A stretch of DNA of 61,286 nt from an uncultured Lactobacillaceae bacterium (GCA_945285405.1 CALYQJ010000010.1:1-61286), one strand, 5' to 3'. Shown: positions 37,306 through 48,701, numbered from the stretch's first letter. Program-made: numbers and translations. The notes: generated by a model not told the origin, from the letters alone.

Positions 37306-38487
37306 TTGAGAAATTATGCTTTTGCAAAACGGGTAAGTAGCATTACTCCTTCGCCAACTTTAGCAATGAATGCACGGGCTCAACAATTGGCAAGTCAAGG
37401 ATATTCGGTAATTAATCTAAGTGTAGGCGAACCTGATTTTACCACGCCTAAGTTTATTGATGATGCGGCAAAAAAGGCAATTGATACCGGCTTGGCTAGT
37501 TTTTATACGCCAACTTTAGGAATTAAAGAGTTGCGTACAGCAATAGCTAATCATGGATCAAGTATTGATCATTTGCAAGCAGCAAATGTTGCAGTGACGG
37601 CAAGTGCAAAGTTAGCGTTATATGCATTAATGCAAATTTTAGTTTCTGATGGGGAAAAAGTGGTTATTGCGGCCCCATATTGGGTTAGTTACCAAGAACA
37701 GGTAAAATTAGCTCAAGGAGAATTTTACCCAATTTTGCCTCATAATCCAGATTTTAAATTAACAACTGCAGAGTTGGAAAAATTGGACTTTGTACCCAAG
37801 GTCGTTATTGTTAATAATCCAACTAATCCTACGGGAGCAGTTTATAGTGCTGCAGAGATGCAGTCTTTAATTAAGTGGGCTAATATTAACGATGCTTTTT
37901 TAATTGTGGATGAAATTTATGGTAAATTAGTTTATAATGAAACAACTTTTACAAGTGTATTAAAATTAGCATCGATCAAAAATCAAAAATTAATTGTTGT
38001 AGATGGAGTTTCTAAGGCTTACGCAATGACTGGTTGGCGTATTGGTTGGGTTTTAGCTGATGAACAAATCGTCGCTCAATTGGGTAATGTTTTAGATCAC
38101 ATAACTTCAAACCCAACAGCAGTTTCACAATATGCTGCTTTGGCCGCAGTTAATGGTGATAACATTTCTGTTAATCAAATGAAGCAACAATTTGAAAAAA
38201 GATTGAATGCAACTTGGCCGCAATTAACAGAAATTCCAGGATTAATTTTTGGCGCTAAACCGCAAGGAGCTTTTTATTGTTTTATGAAAGTAGATCCAAA
38301 AGTTTTAGAACGCAAAGGAATGAAGAATACTACTGAATTAACCCTTGATATTTTAGAAAAGAAGCATGTAGCATTAGCTGCTGGAGAGGGATTTGGACTT
38401 CCGGGTTTTTTGCGGTTGAGTTATGCTAAGAAGCAAGATCAAATTAATGAAGCAATTAAAAGATTGAAAGCGTATTTTAGTGAATGA
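37306..38487 (+). CDS. PLP-dependent aminotransferase (aspartate aminotransferase-like, class I/II)
   Basis: 393 residues with fold-type I features: VIIAAPYWVSYQEQ (substrate loop), VNNPTNPTGAVYS, VDEIYGKLVYN, and the PLP-binding lysine in VSKAYAMTGWRIGW. This is the aspartate/aromatic aminotransferase subgroup. TTG 37306 is preferred because AGGAG lies 8 nt upstream, while TTG 37285 has none. It overlaps the next gene by 4 bp (ATGA), so the two are co-transcribed. Confidence 0.93.
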   Translation: MRNYAFAKRVSSITPSPTLAMNARAQQLASQGYSVINLSVGEPDFTTPKFIDDAAKKAIDTGLASFYTPTLGIKELRTAIANHGSSIDHLQAANVAVTASAKLALYALMQILVSDGEKVVIAAPYWVSYQEQVKLAQGEFYPILPHNPDFKLTTAELEKLDFVPKVVIVNNPTNPTGAVYSAAEMQSLIKWANINDAFLIVDEIYGKLVYNETTFTSVLKLASIKNQKLIVVDGVSKAYAMTGWRIGWVLADEQIVAQLGNVLDHITSNPTAVSQYAALAAVNGDNISVNQMKQQFEKRLNATWPQLTEIPGLIFGAKPQGAFYCFMKVDPKVLERKGMKNTTELTLDILEKKHVALAAGEGFGLPGFLRLSYAKKQDQINEAIKRLKAYFSE

Positions 38488-38999
38488 GTCTAATAAATTT
38501 AGAACCTTTTGTTTTGGGTGGGAAACCCCATTTTCCTTCAGAAATGACAACTGATGGTAGTTTCGTTGATTCCTGGGCTGAATTTCAGCAGAGTTCTGAA
38601 GTAAAAAAGGTAAGCGAAAGTTTAAAATCTCAAAATTTTCCTTTACGTTTTTTAGGGATTACGCAATTTGGTCCAGAAAACTTTATCTACTGGTTAGGAT
38701 TGTTAATTCCCAACCACGATTTTGCGTTACCCAAGGACTGGTTAAAGTTAAATTTACCAGGTGGACCCGGTTTTGCTTTGCATAATGCGGCTCCTACCAA
38801 TCAGATACTTCCGATTCGAGCAGAGTTAGATGCAGTATATCAAGCAGCTCAAAAAGAAGAAGTAGCTTTACCGCAGAATATTTCCCATACCACAAAGCCC
38901 TATTTTATTGAACAATTGAGTGTAGATAATTCCACAATCCCTGAGAATTGGGCTTATTTTGTTTATCAGAGTTTAGAAGAAGATCCATTAGAAGATTAA
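38484..38999 (+). CDS. Conserved hypothetical protein
   Basis: 171 residues, no signal peptide or TM helix. I do not recognise it with certainty. The sequence alternates aromatic and acidic segments (FPLRFLGITQFGPENFIYWLGLLI, then PENWAYFVYQSLEEDPLED), and the Phe/Tyr-rich beta layout recalls GyrI-like effector-binding domains, which is a guess only. It overlaps the aminotransferase stop by 4 bp and is followed after 9 bp by a DUF2187 gene, so it belongs to that operon. Confidence 0.7.
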   Translation: MSLINLEPFVLGGKPHFPSEMTTDGSFVDSWAEFQQSSEVKKVSESLKSQNFPLRFLGITQFGPENFIYWLGLLIPNHDFALPKDWLKLNLPGGPGFALHNAAPTNQILPIRAELDAVYQAAQKEEVALPQNISHTTKPYFIEQLSVDNSTIPENWAYFVYQSLEEDPLED

Positions 39000-39008
39000 G
39001 GAGGAGAA

Positions 39009-39323
39009 ATGGCTAATAAAAAATTAGAAGTTGGCGATATCGTAAAAGTTAAAAAAGGAGAAGGAGTTAACGTTTCTTTTCAAGGTAAAGTAAATAAATT
39101 GTATGAAAATGCGGTTTTATTAGAAGTTGATGAAATGGCTTCTCCTAATCCAATTGCGCTTTTAAATCTTCCAAATAACTTTTTAGTTGTTCGTCAATCT
39201 TTATGTAAAGTTATTGGACATGAAAATCCCGCAGTAGTTACAAAAAAGAATGAGGATAAAAAAGCGATAAGTAAAAAAAATAGTGATTCTACCGATAAAG
39301 AATCAACTAAAAAGGAAAACTAG
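39009..39323 (+). CDS. DUF2187-family (KOW-like) protein
   Basis: 104 residues. The first about 65 residues (LEVGDIVKVKKGEGVNVSFQGKV...) form the small SH3-like DUF2187 domain. The remaining part is a Lys/Ser/Asp-rich tail, probably disordered. AAGGAGGAGAA precedes the ATG. It is the third gene of the aminotransferase operon. Function is not established. Confidence 0.82.
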   Translation: MANKKLEVGDIVKVKKGEGVNVSFQGKVNKLYENAVLLEVDEMASPNPIALLNLPNNFLVVRQSLCKVIGHENPAVVTKKNEDKKAISKKNSDSTDKESTKKEN

Positions 39324-39348
39324 TTAATTATATTAATGGATAGCTGAT

Positions 39349-39924
39349 TTAAAGGAATTGCCATCGACCAATAGGCCAAAATTTAAAGAAAGCTACTCCA
39401 ATAATATCTTTACGTTTAATAAAACCATAAGAACGAGAATCTTCAGATATTTGACGATTATCCCCCATGACGAAGTATGAATTTGCAGGTACTTGGTTAG
39501 TATGAAGAAGTTTTTTAAGAGTAAAATTTGGCGTAAGTTTTTGCTGATTTAACTCGGGGCTGAGTTGTTTGAAAACATTTAAGTAAGGTTCTTTTTGTTT
39601 TTGTTGGTTAATGTACAATTGATCATTTTTCATTGTAATTTTATCTCCTGGTAACCCAATTACCCGTTTAATATAGTATTCTTTCGAATTACTTGGGGAT
39701 TTAAAAATAATGATATTTCCGCGCCGAATATTCTTAAAACGCCAACTTAAAACTCGTTCACCAGGTGATAAATTAGGTTCCATGGATTGGCCAAAAATTT
39801 TAGTGCTCGCAAAAATAAAGGTCAATAAAAGATTGATTACTAAAAAAATCAATCCTAAATTTTGACCTATAACAAAGAATTTTTTAAAAAGGAGTTTTCT
39901 TTTTTGCTTCAAAACACCCACCAT
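39349..39924 (-). CDS. lepB: Signal peptidase I
   Basis: A 191-residue membrane protease that removes signal peptides. It has a TM anchor (about 15-38) then S at about 42 in GQSMEPNL (nucleophile), K at about 85 in YYIKRVIGLPGD (general base) and GDNRQISEDSRSYG (box E). The size is that of Gram-positive SipS-type enzymes. It is convergent with the DUF2187 gene. Confidence 0.93.
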   Translation of the reverse strand: MVGVLKQKRKLLFKKFFVIGQNLGLIFLVINLLLTFIFASTKIFGQSMEPNLSPGERVLSWRFKNIRRGNIIIFKSPSNSKEYYIKRVIGLPGDKITMKNDQLYINQQKQKEPYLNVFKQLSPELNQQKLTPNFTLKKLLHTNQVPANSYFVMGDNRQISEDSRSYGFIKRKDIIGVAFFKFWPIGRWQFL

Positions 39925-40048
39925 CCTATTGGCAGTTTATAATATAACTTCTACAAATTTAGTTTAATGTCAGTAAACAGTTATTTATTTTTTAGCAAAA
40001 ATCTAAAAGTTCCCTTTGAAAACGGGTTAAAAGATTAGAGATGCAAAA

Positions 40049-40083
40049 TAAAAGACTTGAATTTTATATTCAAGTCTTTTATT
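40049..40083 (-). terminator. Terminator of kup
   Basis: aaaagacttgaa and ttcaagtctttt form a stem with A/T flanks just after the kup stop on the minus strand. Confidence 0.82.
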
Positions 40084-40101
40084 TTTTAACTGAGTTTTAT
40101 A

Positions 40102-42198
40102 CTAATTGTCATCATCATTTATTTCTTGTTCAACATGAAATTTACGGGTTTCTTCGATCGGAACTCGTTTTAGACGATTATACATGGCATAACGCTTTTT
40201 GACTGAATGTAACATTAATGGTACAGGTTCAATAACTGTATCAGCATATTCTAAACCATACCAACGATCAGGAGCTATGGTAATTCGTTCTAAAGTTAAA
40301 CGTAGGCGAATAATAAATTTCTCAAATTCCGGTAATTCAGTTTCTGATGATAATTCATCTTTAATAATTAAAAATGAAAAATCACCTACCTGACGATCAG
40401 GAATAATTGTGTATTTTTGCGGTTGACGTGCAATAGTACCATCTTGCATCAAGTCTTTAACCACTTGTCGCATAAATACGTTAATTTTTTGATCAATTCG
40501 AAATCCTAAATAAAATTGAACATTAACCAAATAATTGGTGTCATAAGTTTCTACGGTGTATTTTTGGGTATATGGTTCATCAGTGACGTTGACCGTAACG
40601 AACCAGTATACCTGAGCTCGTTTAGGCCTTTTATCTAGAATTGAGTACATGATATCACGTTTAATTTTAGTCGGTGCATGACTTTTACAAAGTGCAATTA
40701 AATTAGTTGTAAAATAAGGCAAAGAGTCATCTTGACTTAATTCTTGTAATTGCTCTTTGAAGGAAAGTATGGAAACACTGTTTGCTTGATAATTTTCACG
40801 TGATTTAATTTGGCCACCGTAAGTCCAAATAAACATTACTGCTAGAATACTGATAGCAATAATTGCAGTTACGTAGCCACCATGAGTAAATTTCACTAAA
40901 CTCGATAAAAAGAAAATTGTTTCAATCGAACCAAAGAATCCCGCAATTTCAGCAGCAAATATTGGCTTAATTTTTTTGCTACACATATATTGGTATAGTA
41001 ACAACGTTGTCATTAACATTGTTATGGTAATTGCTAGGCCATAGGCCGCTTCCATGTGACTGGAAGTTTGGAAATAAAAAACGATGATTAAACAAATAAT
41101 CCACATTAAATTATTTACTGAAGGCAAATAGAGTTGCCCTTTGATATCTGAAGGGTAAATAATTTTTAAGCGAGGTAAAATTCGTAGTTTAATTGCTTCA
41201 GATACTAAAGTATAAGAACCAGAAATCAGTGCTTGAGAAGCAATAATTGCTGCAAGAGTGGAGATAAGGATTCCGAAAATTAATAAGTTTTTTGGTAACA
41301 TATTATAGAAAGGATTTAATTCTAAATTTTTGGCTAATGCTAAATTAGTACGATTATTTAAAATCCAAACACCTTGTCCTAAATAATTTAAAACTAGGCA
41401 GATACATACATAAGGCCAACTTGCATAAATATTTTTGGCGCCAACATGTCCCATATCTGAATAAAGAGCTTCGGCACCGGTCGTAGCAAGAAAGACGCTA
41501 CCTAAAATAAAAATTCCAGAATGATTTTCGGCAGAAAAGAGAATTCGAATGGCGTAGTAAGGATTTAGTGCTCGAAAAATAGTTAAGTCTTGCACCACAT
41601 AAGCTAAACCCGAAAGCCCTAAAAAGGTGAACCAAATAGCCATTACTGGACCAAACAACCGCCCAATACTGTTAGTACCAAATTTTTGAATAAAGAAAAG
41701 TATTGAAAGAATTACGATTGTAATGATAATAACTTGATTTTGTTTCGTAATTAACGAATGATTAAAGAATTTAACCCCTTTTAGACCTTCAATAGCTGTA
41801 GTTACAGTTACAGCTGGAGTTAAAGTACCATCAGCAAGTAAAGTAGCTCCTCCAATCATCGCAATAATAATTAACCACCAGTGACGCTTCCGGACTAAGG
41901 TATAAAGGGAAAAAATGCCCCCTTCACCTTTGTTATCAGCCTTCAATGCAATGAGAACGTATTTAAAGGTAGTCATAATCATAACTGTCCAAAAGACTAA
42001 TGATAAGGCACCAATGACAAAGTCAGAACTGACATGGGTGATACCCCCGTTATCATTAAGAATAGCTTTCATTACATAAAGCGGTGAAGTCCCAATATCG
42101 CCATAGACGACGCCTAACGTAATTAAAATTGTAGCAATACTAACTTTATTTAAGTTTGGATGACGATTGCTAGTTGTTTTCGAATTAATCTCTTTCAT
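40102..42198 (-). CDS. kup: KUP-family potassium transporter
   Basis: 698 residues with 12 hydrophobic helices and a C-terminal cytosolic domain. Family landmarks are VYGDIGTSPLYVMK near the N-terminus, GEGGIFSLYTL (about 93-103) and GATLLADGTLTPAVTVTTA. It imports K+ with protons. The start has only a weak SD. The 5' gap of about 120 bp is too short for a c-di-AMP riboswitch of the ydaO type. Confidence 0.95.
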   Translation of the reverse strand: MKEINSKTTSNRHPNLNKVSIATILITLGVVYGDIGTSPLYVMKAILNDNGGITHVSSDFVIGALSLVFWTVMIMTTFKYVLIALKADNKGEGGIFSLYTLVRKRHWWLIIIAMIGGATLLADGTLTPAVTVTTAIEGLKGVKFFNHSLITKQNQVIIITIVILSILFFIQKFGTNSIGRLFGPVMAIWFTFLGLSGLAYVVQDLTIFRALNPYYAIRILFSAENHSGIFILGSVFLATTGAEALYSDMGHVGAKNIYASWPYVCICLVLNYLGQGVWILNNRTNLALAKNLELNPFYNMLPKNLLIFGILISTLAAIIASQALISGSYTLVSEAIKLRILPRLKIIYPSDIKGQLYLPSVNNLMWIICLIIVFYFQTSSHMEAAYGLAITITMLMTTLLLYQYMCSKKIKPIFAAEIAGFFGSIETIFFLSSLVKFTHGGYVTAIIAISILAVMFIWTYGGQIKSRENYQANSVSILSFKEQLQELSQDDSLPYFTTNLIALCKSHAPTKIKRDIMYSILDKRPKRAQVYWFVTVNVTDEPYTQKYTVETYDTNYLVNVQFYLGFRIDQKINVFMRQVVKDLMQDGTIARQPQKYTIIPDRQVGDFSFLIIKDELSSETELPEFEKFIIRLRLTLERITIAPDRWYGLEYADTVIEPVPLMLHSVKKRYAMYNRLKRVPIEETRKFHVEQEINDDDN

Positions 42199-42268
42199 GA
42201 TTTAATCGCTTAACCATTTCTCCCATTAATTTTTATTTTGGCCTAAAAATTTTAAAATACTAATCTAA

Positions 42269-42295
42269 AAAATCGCACGTTAAATGTGCGATTCA
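42269..42295 (-). terminator. Terminator of pepC
   Basis: aatcgcac and gtgcgatt arms with a 7-nt loop, followed on the minus strand by a T run. Confidence 0.82.
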
Positions 42296-42320
42296 TATTT
42301 AAATTTTAATTAAGATCTTT

Positions 42321-43661
42321 TTAGGCTAATGCACCCATTGGATCCCAAGGTTGAAGAACCGTTGGATTATTATATTCGCTATCATATACATATTGTTCAT
42401 CACTAGTCAAATATTTTTTGTTAATAACGGCTTGATAAGCGAACTGATTCATCCATTCATCACTCATTACAAAATAACCTTTGGTACCAACTTTGTCTCC
42501 CCAAGAATTTTCAACTTTCCATTTAGTAGGTTTATCATCAACTAAGTCAACGCCTGTAATTACCATGGCATGAGTCATCAAAGACCCATCATAATCAAGA
42601 CGTTCAGCTTTGCTCATAGATAAATCAGTTGAGAATAAACTATCTAAAGTGTAAAGTTCAGGATCCATAATTCCTTTTTTACTTTCTGAAGCTTTACCTA
42701 CATCACTACCAAACCAAACACTTTCACCATCTTTTAATTGTGCAATAACTAATTGCTTTAAGCGATCCATTTCCAAATTTAAATGTCGAACTTGTCGCCC
42801 GCCGACAATATTACCCAATAAATCAACAGTGTAGAGTTTATTATAAGGTTTATCTTGCGTTGGTGCATTGATGATTGAAATATAATCAGATAATTTCCAG
42901 CCAAGGAACTGATCATAAAACGATTTAGGAGTTAAATTATTAACTCGAGAGTATTTACCATCTTTATCAACATATTCCCAATCAAATTTAGTAGGTACGG
43001 GTCCTAAAGATAAAGTTAATATCCGATAAACATCTTGTAGCATTAATTTACGCATAGCTTCGATTTCCGTAGCAGTCCGTCCTTCTTTAATTGCTTTACG
43101 TAAAGCAACTGCATCATGACGTAGTTTAGTATTTAAAGTTTGGTTTAAGCTACTCGAATCTTTGGCATTAGCGTTATCAGGCATTACGGTAGCAGGAACA
43201 ATTCCATATTTTTCAATGATTGCACAAAACATATCCCATTGGCCACCGTCACCTTGAGGTGAAGTCATTAAAAAATCAAACCGCCGAGAATTTGTTGGCT
43301 CATCAGCAGTATTAATTACATTTTCATAGAAATAATTGCTTTTTTCTAACTTATCCCAGAAGAAAGTATAACTTTGAGATAATTCAAAACGATCAAGTTT
43401 CAATTTTTGTTGAATATCATGACGCATTGTATTTAAAGCGGCAAACATCCAGCAGCGGCCTGAGCGACGTTGATTAGAAACCGCTCCTGTATCTAAATCA
43501 ATTGAGAAAGTAGGTTGCATTTTACGAATTGAATTCGGGTTTTCGGCAACTTTATATATCCCATTATTACCTATTGCTTGCATTAAATTTTGGCTTTGCG
43601 GCTCATTTTTTACTTGGTACGCAAAGGAATCAGTTAATTGATTAGAAATTTCAAAACTCAT
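42321..43661 (-). CDS. pepC: Aminopeptidase C (bleomycin hydrolase family, C1B)
   Basis: 446 residues, cytosolic cysteine aminopeptidase of the lactic-acid bacterial proteolytic system. C70 in SGRCWMFAALN is the nucleophile, with the His in THAMVITGVD (about 363) and Asn in KVENSWGD (about 384). Normal family length, ending in a C-terminal Ala as in self-processing bleomycin hydrolases. AGAGGTAAAAG precedes the ATG. Confidence 0.96.
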   Translation of the reverse strand: MSFEISNQLTDSFAYQVKNEPQSQNLMQAIGNNGIYKVAENPNSIRKMQPTFSIDLDTGAVSNQRRSGRCWMFAALNTMRHDIQQKLKLDRFELSQSYTFFWDKLEKSNYFYENVINTADEPTNSRRFDFLMTSPQGDGGQWDMFCAIIEKYGIVPATVMPDNANAKDSSSLNQTLNTKLRHDAVALRKAIKEGRTATEIEAMRKLMLQDVYRILTLSLGPVPTKFDWEYVDKDGKYSRVNNLTPKSFYDQFLGWKLSDYISIINAPTQDKPYNKLYTVDLLGNIVGGRQVRHLNLEMDRLKQLVIAQLKDGESVWFGSDVGKASESKKGIMDPELYTLDSLFSTDLSMSKAERLDYDGSLMTHAMVITGVDLVDDKPTKWKVENSWGDKVGTKGYFVMSDEWMNQFAYQAVINKKYLTSDEQYVYDSEYNNPTVLQPWDPMGALA

Positions 43662-43701
43662 CTTTTACCTCTCTTTTTCTTTTCATTTATTGTATTGCTA
43701 T

Positions 43702-44400
43702 TTAGTGTCGAATTACAGGGATAACTTCTGCTTTTTCTAATTTTCCAACAATTACGGTATTAACAATATCTAAAAATAACCCATGTTCTACAATTCCAAC
43801 TTGTTGGTTAAGCCATTGAGCAAGTAAATGGGGATGTTTAATTTCATTTAAATGTAGATCAATAATATAGTTATGATAGTGGGTGAAAACTTTTTGTCCA
43901 TTATTATCTACACGAAACTTTGGGTGCAATCCTTCTTCTTGGAGACGTTTTAAAAGTAAAGAACTACCATATGGTAAAACTTCCAAAGGTAAAGGAAAAG
44001 TTCCTAATTGAGAAACTAATTTCGTTTCATCAACAATCCAAATATTTTTAGTACTAGCTTTTGCCACCAATTTTTCAAGAGTATGAGCACCGCCGCCTCC
44101 TTTAATACCTTGAAAATTAGAATCAATTTCATCAGCGCCGTCGATTGTTAAGTCGAGATGGTCTACTTCATCAAGTTCTTTAACGGTAATTCCTAAATTT
44201 TTAGCTTGGTTCGCTGTACGGCTAGATGTAGCGACAGTAGTTATTTGTAGGTGTTCACTTTTTACTCTTTGGGCAAGAGCTTCAACTAAGTAATAAACGG
44301 TGGTACCAGTTCCTAAGCCAATTGTCATTTGATTTTCAATCAACTTAGCCGCGGCTTGTCCCGCTAATCTTTTTTCATTTTTAATTTGTTCAGGACTCAT
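43702..44400 (-). CDS. rpiA: Ribose-5-phosphate isomerase A
   Basis: 232 residues. Converts ribose-5-phosphate to ribulose-5-phosphate in the pentose phosphate pathway. Motifs [19 protein letters not shown] (catalytic Asp/Glu) and [14 protein letters not shown] are all present. Two ATGs in a row; the second (44400) has better SD spacing (AGAGG). It overlaps the GNAT gene by 11 bp. Confidence 0.95.
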   Translation of the reverse strand: MSPEQIKNEKRLAGQAAAKLIENQMTIGLGTGTTVYYLVEALAQRVKSEHLQITTVATSSRTANQAKNLGITVKELDEVDHLDLTIDGADEIDSNFQGIKGGGGAHTLEKLVAKASTKNIWIVDETKLVSQLGTFPLPLEVLPYGSSLLLKRLQEEGLHPKFRVDNNGQKVFTHYHNYIIDLHLNEIKHPHLLAQWLNQQVGIVEHGLFLDIVNTVIVGKLEKAEVIPVIRH

Positions 44401-44698
44401 CATTTACCTCTTCATTAGGGTTTTTAATTGCTAATTTTTGATAATCGGGATTAGCTGCGAAAGCAGCTTTAGCGTAAGAACAAGTTGGAATAATTTGAGC
44501 ATTATTATTTTTAGCTAATTCAATAACTTTCTCAAGCAATTGTTTGGCAATTCCTTGTCCCCGCATCGATTCAGCAACGAAAGTATGAACAATATTCAGC
44601 ACTTTACCGTTTTTGGTGCTTAAATATTTAATTTCAGCAACCATTTTTCCAGTTGCGTCATTAATAAAAAAGCGACCTGGTTCTTCCAAAATTTTCAT
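44390..44698 (-). CDS. GNAT-family N-acetyltransferase (YidJ-like)
   Basis: 102 residues. The small single-domain GNAT with acetyl-CoA-binding [17 protein letters not shown] (about 55-72) and the [13 protein letters not shown]-terminal portion belongs to the YjdJ/YidJ group. ATG 44698 is chosen because AAAGGAA lies upstream. It overlaps rpiA and is probably co-transcribed with it. Substrate unknown. Confidence 0.88.
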   Translation of the reverse strand: MKILEEPGRFFINDATGKMVAEIKYLSTKNGKVLNIVHTFVAESMRGQGIAKQLLEKVIELAKNNNAQIIPTCSYAKAAFAANPDYQKLAIKNPNEEVNDES

Positions 44699-44801
44699 TA
44701 TTCCTTTCCTTTCTTTTGGTCTAATTTTAAAGCAAAAGTCTTGAAAATTAAACGTTTTACCTTTGATCATGAAAAAAATTTGTTTTTTTTTAGGGAAGGA
44801 C

Positions 44802-44830
44802 TTGCAACATAATGAAGAAAAGATTAAGAT
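44802..44830 (+). promoter_or_regulatory. Promoter of groES-groEL
   Basis: TTGCAA, 17-bp spacer and TAAGAT, placed just before the CIRCE element. Confidence 0.65.
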
Positions 44831-44841
44831 AGATCATGAAG

Positions 44842-44868
44842 TTAGCACTTGAAGAGAAATAGTGCTAA
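44842..44868. promoter_or_regulatory. CIRCE operator (HrcA binding site)
   Basis: TTAGCACTT-N9-TAGTGCTAA matches the CIRCE consensus TTAGCACTC-N9-GAGTGCTAA with one mismatch in each arm. It lies between the promoter and groES, giving HrcA-dependent heat-shock control. Confidence 0.95.
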
Positions 44869-44892
44869 AAAATATAGCTGGAGGTAATAAAC

Positions 44893-45174
44893 TTGCTTAA
44901 ACCATTAGGTGATCGTGTTTTAGTCAAAGTACGAAAAGAAGAAGAAAAAATTGGGGGGATTGTCCTAGCTAGTAATGCTAAAGAAAAACCCACTTCTGGA
45001 GAAGTAATTGCGGTTGGCGAAGGAGCACTGACTCCTGAAGGCAAGAGACAACCGATCGATGTTAAGGTTGGCGAGATTGTTTGGTATGATAAATATTCTG
45101 GTACTTCAATCAAATATGATGATGAAGAATATTTAGTAATTCGTGCCGGCGACTTATTAGCTGTTGAAGACTAA
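44893..45174 (+). CDS. groES: Co-chaperonin GroES
   Basis: 93 residues with the classic [12 protein letters not shown] start, mobile loop ([15 protein letters not shown]) and [12 protein letters not shown] end. It caps GroEL. TTG at 44893 follows GGAGG. Control is by the CIRCE element upstream. Confidence 0.98.
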   Translation: MLKPLGDRVLVKVRKEEEKIGGIVLASNAKEKPTSGEVIAVGEGALTPEGKRQPIDVKVGEIVWYDKYSGTSIKYDDEEYLVIRAGDLLAVED

Positions 45175-45212
45175 TTATAACGAAATTGAATAAACGTGAG
45201 GTAAAATCATAG

Positions 45213-46838
<1,626 letters not shown>

Positions 46839-46869
46839 TCAGTTAAGTAGTTAAATCAATTTGATTTTT

Positions 46870-46908
46870 AAAAGGCCAGAAAGTTTTACTTTCTGGCCTT
46901 TTTTTATA
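46870..46908 (+). terminator. Terminator after groEL
   Basis: aaaggccagaaag and ctttctggccttt arms with a short loop and a T run. Its A-rich 5' flank may also terminate the convergent dehydrogenase gene. Confidence 0.88.
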
Positions 46909-46929
46909 TTTTATATTTTTGAATAAATC

Positions 46930-47853
46930 TTAGGCATAATCTTTAGTTGAAGCTTTAATTATTGCGGCAGATTTTTCAAATTGGTCTATTTCAGTGGCAG
47001 TTAATGGTAAGTCAAATGTTGCCTCAATTCCATGACGACCAATAATTGCGGGACTAGAAATATAAGTATCTAATTTCTTGTTGTAATGAGAACAAATTAC
47101 TTCACTACGGGCATCAGATAGCACTATTTGCGTTAAATTAGTTGCAGCAGTAGCAATTGCATAATTAGTATATCCCTTTCCGACGAACACTTGGCCACCG
47201 CCAAAACGGGTATCTTGATCTAATTTTTTAAGATCAATCTGTTTTTCTTGCGCAATTTCGGTAAAAGGTCTTCCCATAATTCGAACGGTAGACCAAGCAG
47301 TAAATTGACTGTTGCCATGTTCACCTAAGACATATCCTTGAATGGAACGAGGGTCAACATTTAAAGCTTTACCAACGTGACGTTTCATTCGTGAAGTGTC
47401 TAAATAAGTTCCGGTACCAAATACCTTTTCTTTGTTTAAACCGCTATATTTTTGATAAAGGCCAGCAATAACATCGTTAGGGTTAGTAATTACGATTAAG
47501 ATTCCATTAAAGCCAGAAGTTTTAAGCTTTTCACCAATGCTCTTAATTGATGGTGCGTTATATTTTAATTCAGCAGTTCTTTCAACAGTATTAGATTGAT
47601 TTAATTTCTTAATTTGGCCGATTGCTGAAATAATTACATCACAATCTTTCATATCTTCAATTTTTCCATTGATGATTTCAGTATGTGTTGGTAATAAGCT
47701 AGCTGCATCTTGAAAATCAAGTGTATCAGCAGTTACCTTTTTTTCAATTTCATCAAATAAAACCAAAGTATCAGCTAATCCTTGGGCAACAATGATATGA
47801 GCAACAGTAGCACCAACATTGCCCATCCCCATAACTCCAATTTTTCTTGCCAT
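46930..47853 (-). CDS. L-2-hydroxyisocaproate dehydrogenase-type (L-lactate dehydrogenase family)
   Basis: 307 residues. NAD-binding GMGNVGATVA (residues 10-19), catalytic His in LGEHGNSQF and TSRMKR are those of the LDH/MDH superfamily. The substrate loop (IGQIKKLNQSN) differs from the AGAPQKPGE of true L-lactate dehydrogenases and resembles the HicDH enzymes that reduce branched 2-oxo acids. It might therefore work in amino-acid-derived 2-oxo-acid reduction, with redox balance as the benefit. SD AGGAGGAATAAA precedes the ATG. Confidence 0.88.
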   Translation of the reverse strand: MARKIGVMGMGNVGATVAHIIVAQGLADTLVLFDEIEKKVTADTLDFQDAASLLPTHTEIINGKIEDMKDCDVIISAIGQIKKLNQSNTVERTAELKYNAPSIKSIGEKLKTSGFNGILIVITNPNDVIAGLYQKYSGLNKEKVFGTGTYLDTSRMKRHVGKALNVDPRSIQGYVLGEHGNSQFTAWSTVRIMGRPFTEIAQEKQIDLKKLDQDTRFGGGQVFVGKGYTNYAIATAATNLTQIVLSDARSEVICSHYNKKLDTYISSPAIIGRHGIEATFDLPLTATEIDQFEKSAAIIKASTKDYA

Positions 47854-48007
47854 ATATTTATTCCTCCTATTAATATCTTTAAATTATCTTTAAAAATATT
47901 ATAGCAGTTTAAAGCTAAGATAAACTTTGTTGTAAGATTGCTTTTATCATAATTCTTGAATAAAATGTAAGCAAAAGATAAACGAAGATATTAAGCCAAT
48001 TTTATTG

Positions 48008-48024
48008 TTTGACCTTTGTTGACT
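48008..48024. promoter_or_regulatory. CtsR operator
   Basis: Read on the minus strand, AGTCAAC-AAA-GGTCAAA matches the CtsR heptad repeat (RGTCAAA-NAN-RGTCAAA) at 13 of 14 heptad positions. It overlaps the -35 region of clpP. Confidence 0.85.
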
Positions 48025-48037
48025 TTTATAGTATTAT
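48009..48037 (+). promoter_or_regulatory. Promoter of clpP
   Basis: TTGACC, 17-bp spacer and TATTAT (48032-48037); the -35 region is covered by the CtsR operator. Confidence 0.75.
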
Positions 48038-48101
48038 TCATTAGTTAATTAAAATAAATGATTGCCGGATTTAAAACAATCAGAGAGGAATGGAGTAATA
48101 A

Positions 48102-48689
48102 ATGTTAATACCTACAGTTATTGAGAATACATCACGGGGTGAACGTGCCTATGACATTTATTCACGATTGCTCAAAGACCGGATTATTATGTTATCTGGT
48201 GAAGTTGAAGATAACATGGCTAATTCAATCATTGCGCAATTACTGTTTTTAGATGCTCAAGATTCAACTAAAGATATTTATCTTTATATCAACTCACCTG
48301 GTGGGGTGATTACTTCGGGCTTGGCCATTTTGGATACAATGAATTTTATTAAATCTGATGTCCAGACTATTGCAATGGGGATGGCTGCTTCAATGGCGAG
48401 TGTCTTATTAACATGTGGAACTAAGGGTAAACGTTTTGCTTTACCAAATGCGGAAGTTTTAATTCACCAACCTCTAGGTGGAACCCAAGGGCAACAAACT
48501 GATGTTGAAATACAAGCTAACCATATGTTAGAGACTCGCAAAAAGCTAAACCATATTTTAGCTGATGCAACGGGACAAACTCTTAAGAAAATTCAAAATG
48601 ATACTGAGCGTGATAATTATATGACCGCTCAGGAAGCTAAAGATTATGGATTAATTGATGATATTATGACAAATTCACCAACAGCTTAA
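48102..48689 (+). CDS. clpP: ATP-dependent Clp protease proteolytic subunit
   Basis: 195 residues; S97 in GMAASMAS, H122 in VLIHQPLGG and D171 region in RDNYMT form the catalytic triad. Tetradecameric serine protease working with ClpX/ClpC-type ATPases. A CtsR box overlaps its promoter, so it is part of the class III heat-shock response. Confidence 0.97.
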   Translation: MLIPTVIENTSRGERAYDIYSRLLKDRIIMLSGEVEDNMANSIIAQLLFLDAQDSTKDIYLYINSPGGVITSGLAILDTMNFIKSDVQTIAMGMAASMASVLLTCGTKGKRFALPNAEVLIHQPLGGTQGQQTDVEIQANHMLETRKKLNHILADATGQTLKKIQNDTERDNYMTAQEAKDYGLIDDIMTNSPTA

Positions 48690-48701
48690 AAAATTAAGTT
48701 T

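Noticed and set aside
42185-42217. Ten-codon upstream ORF overlapping the kup start
   Set aside because: GGGAGA lies only about 2 nt from its ATG, too close to act as SD, and the peptide could be a chance frame.
42199-42320. Possible c-di-AMP (ydaO) riboswitch before kup
   Set aside because: The gap is too short and is partly used by the pepC terminator.
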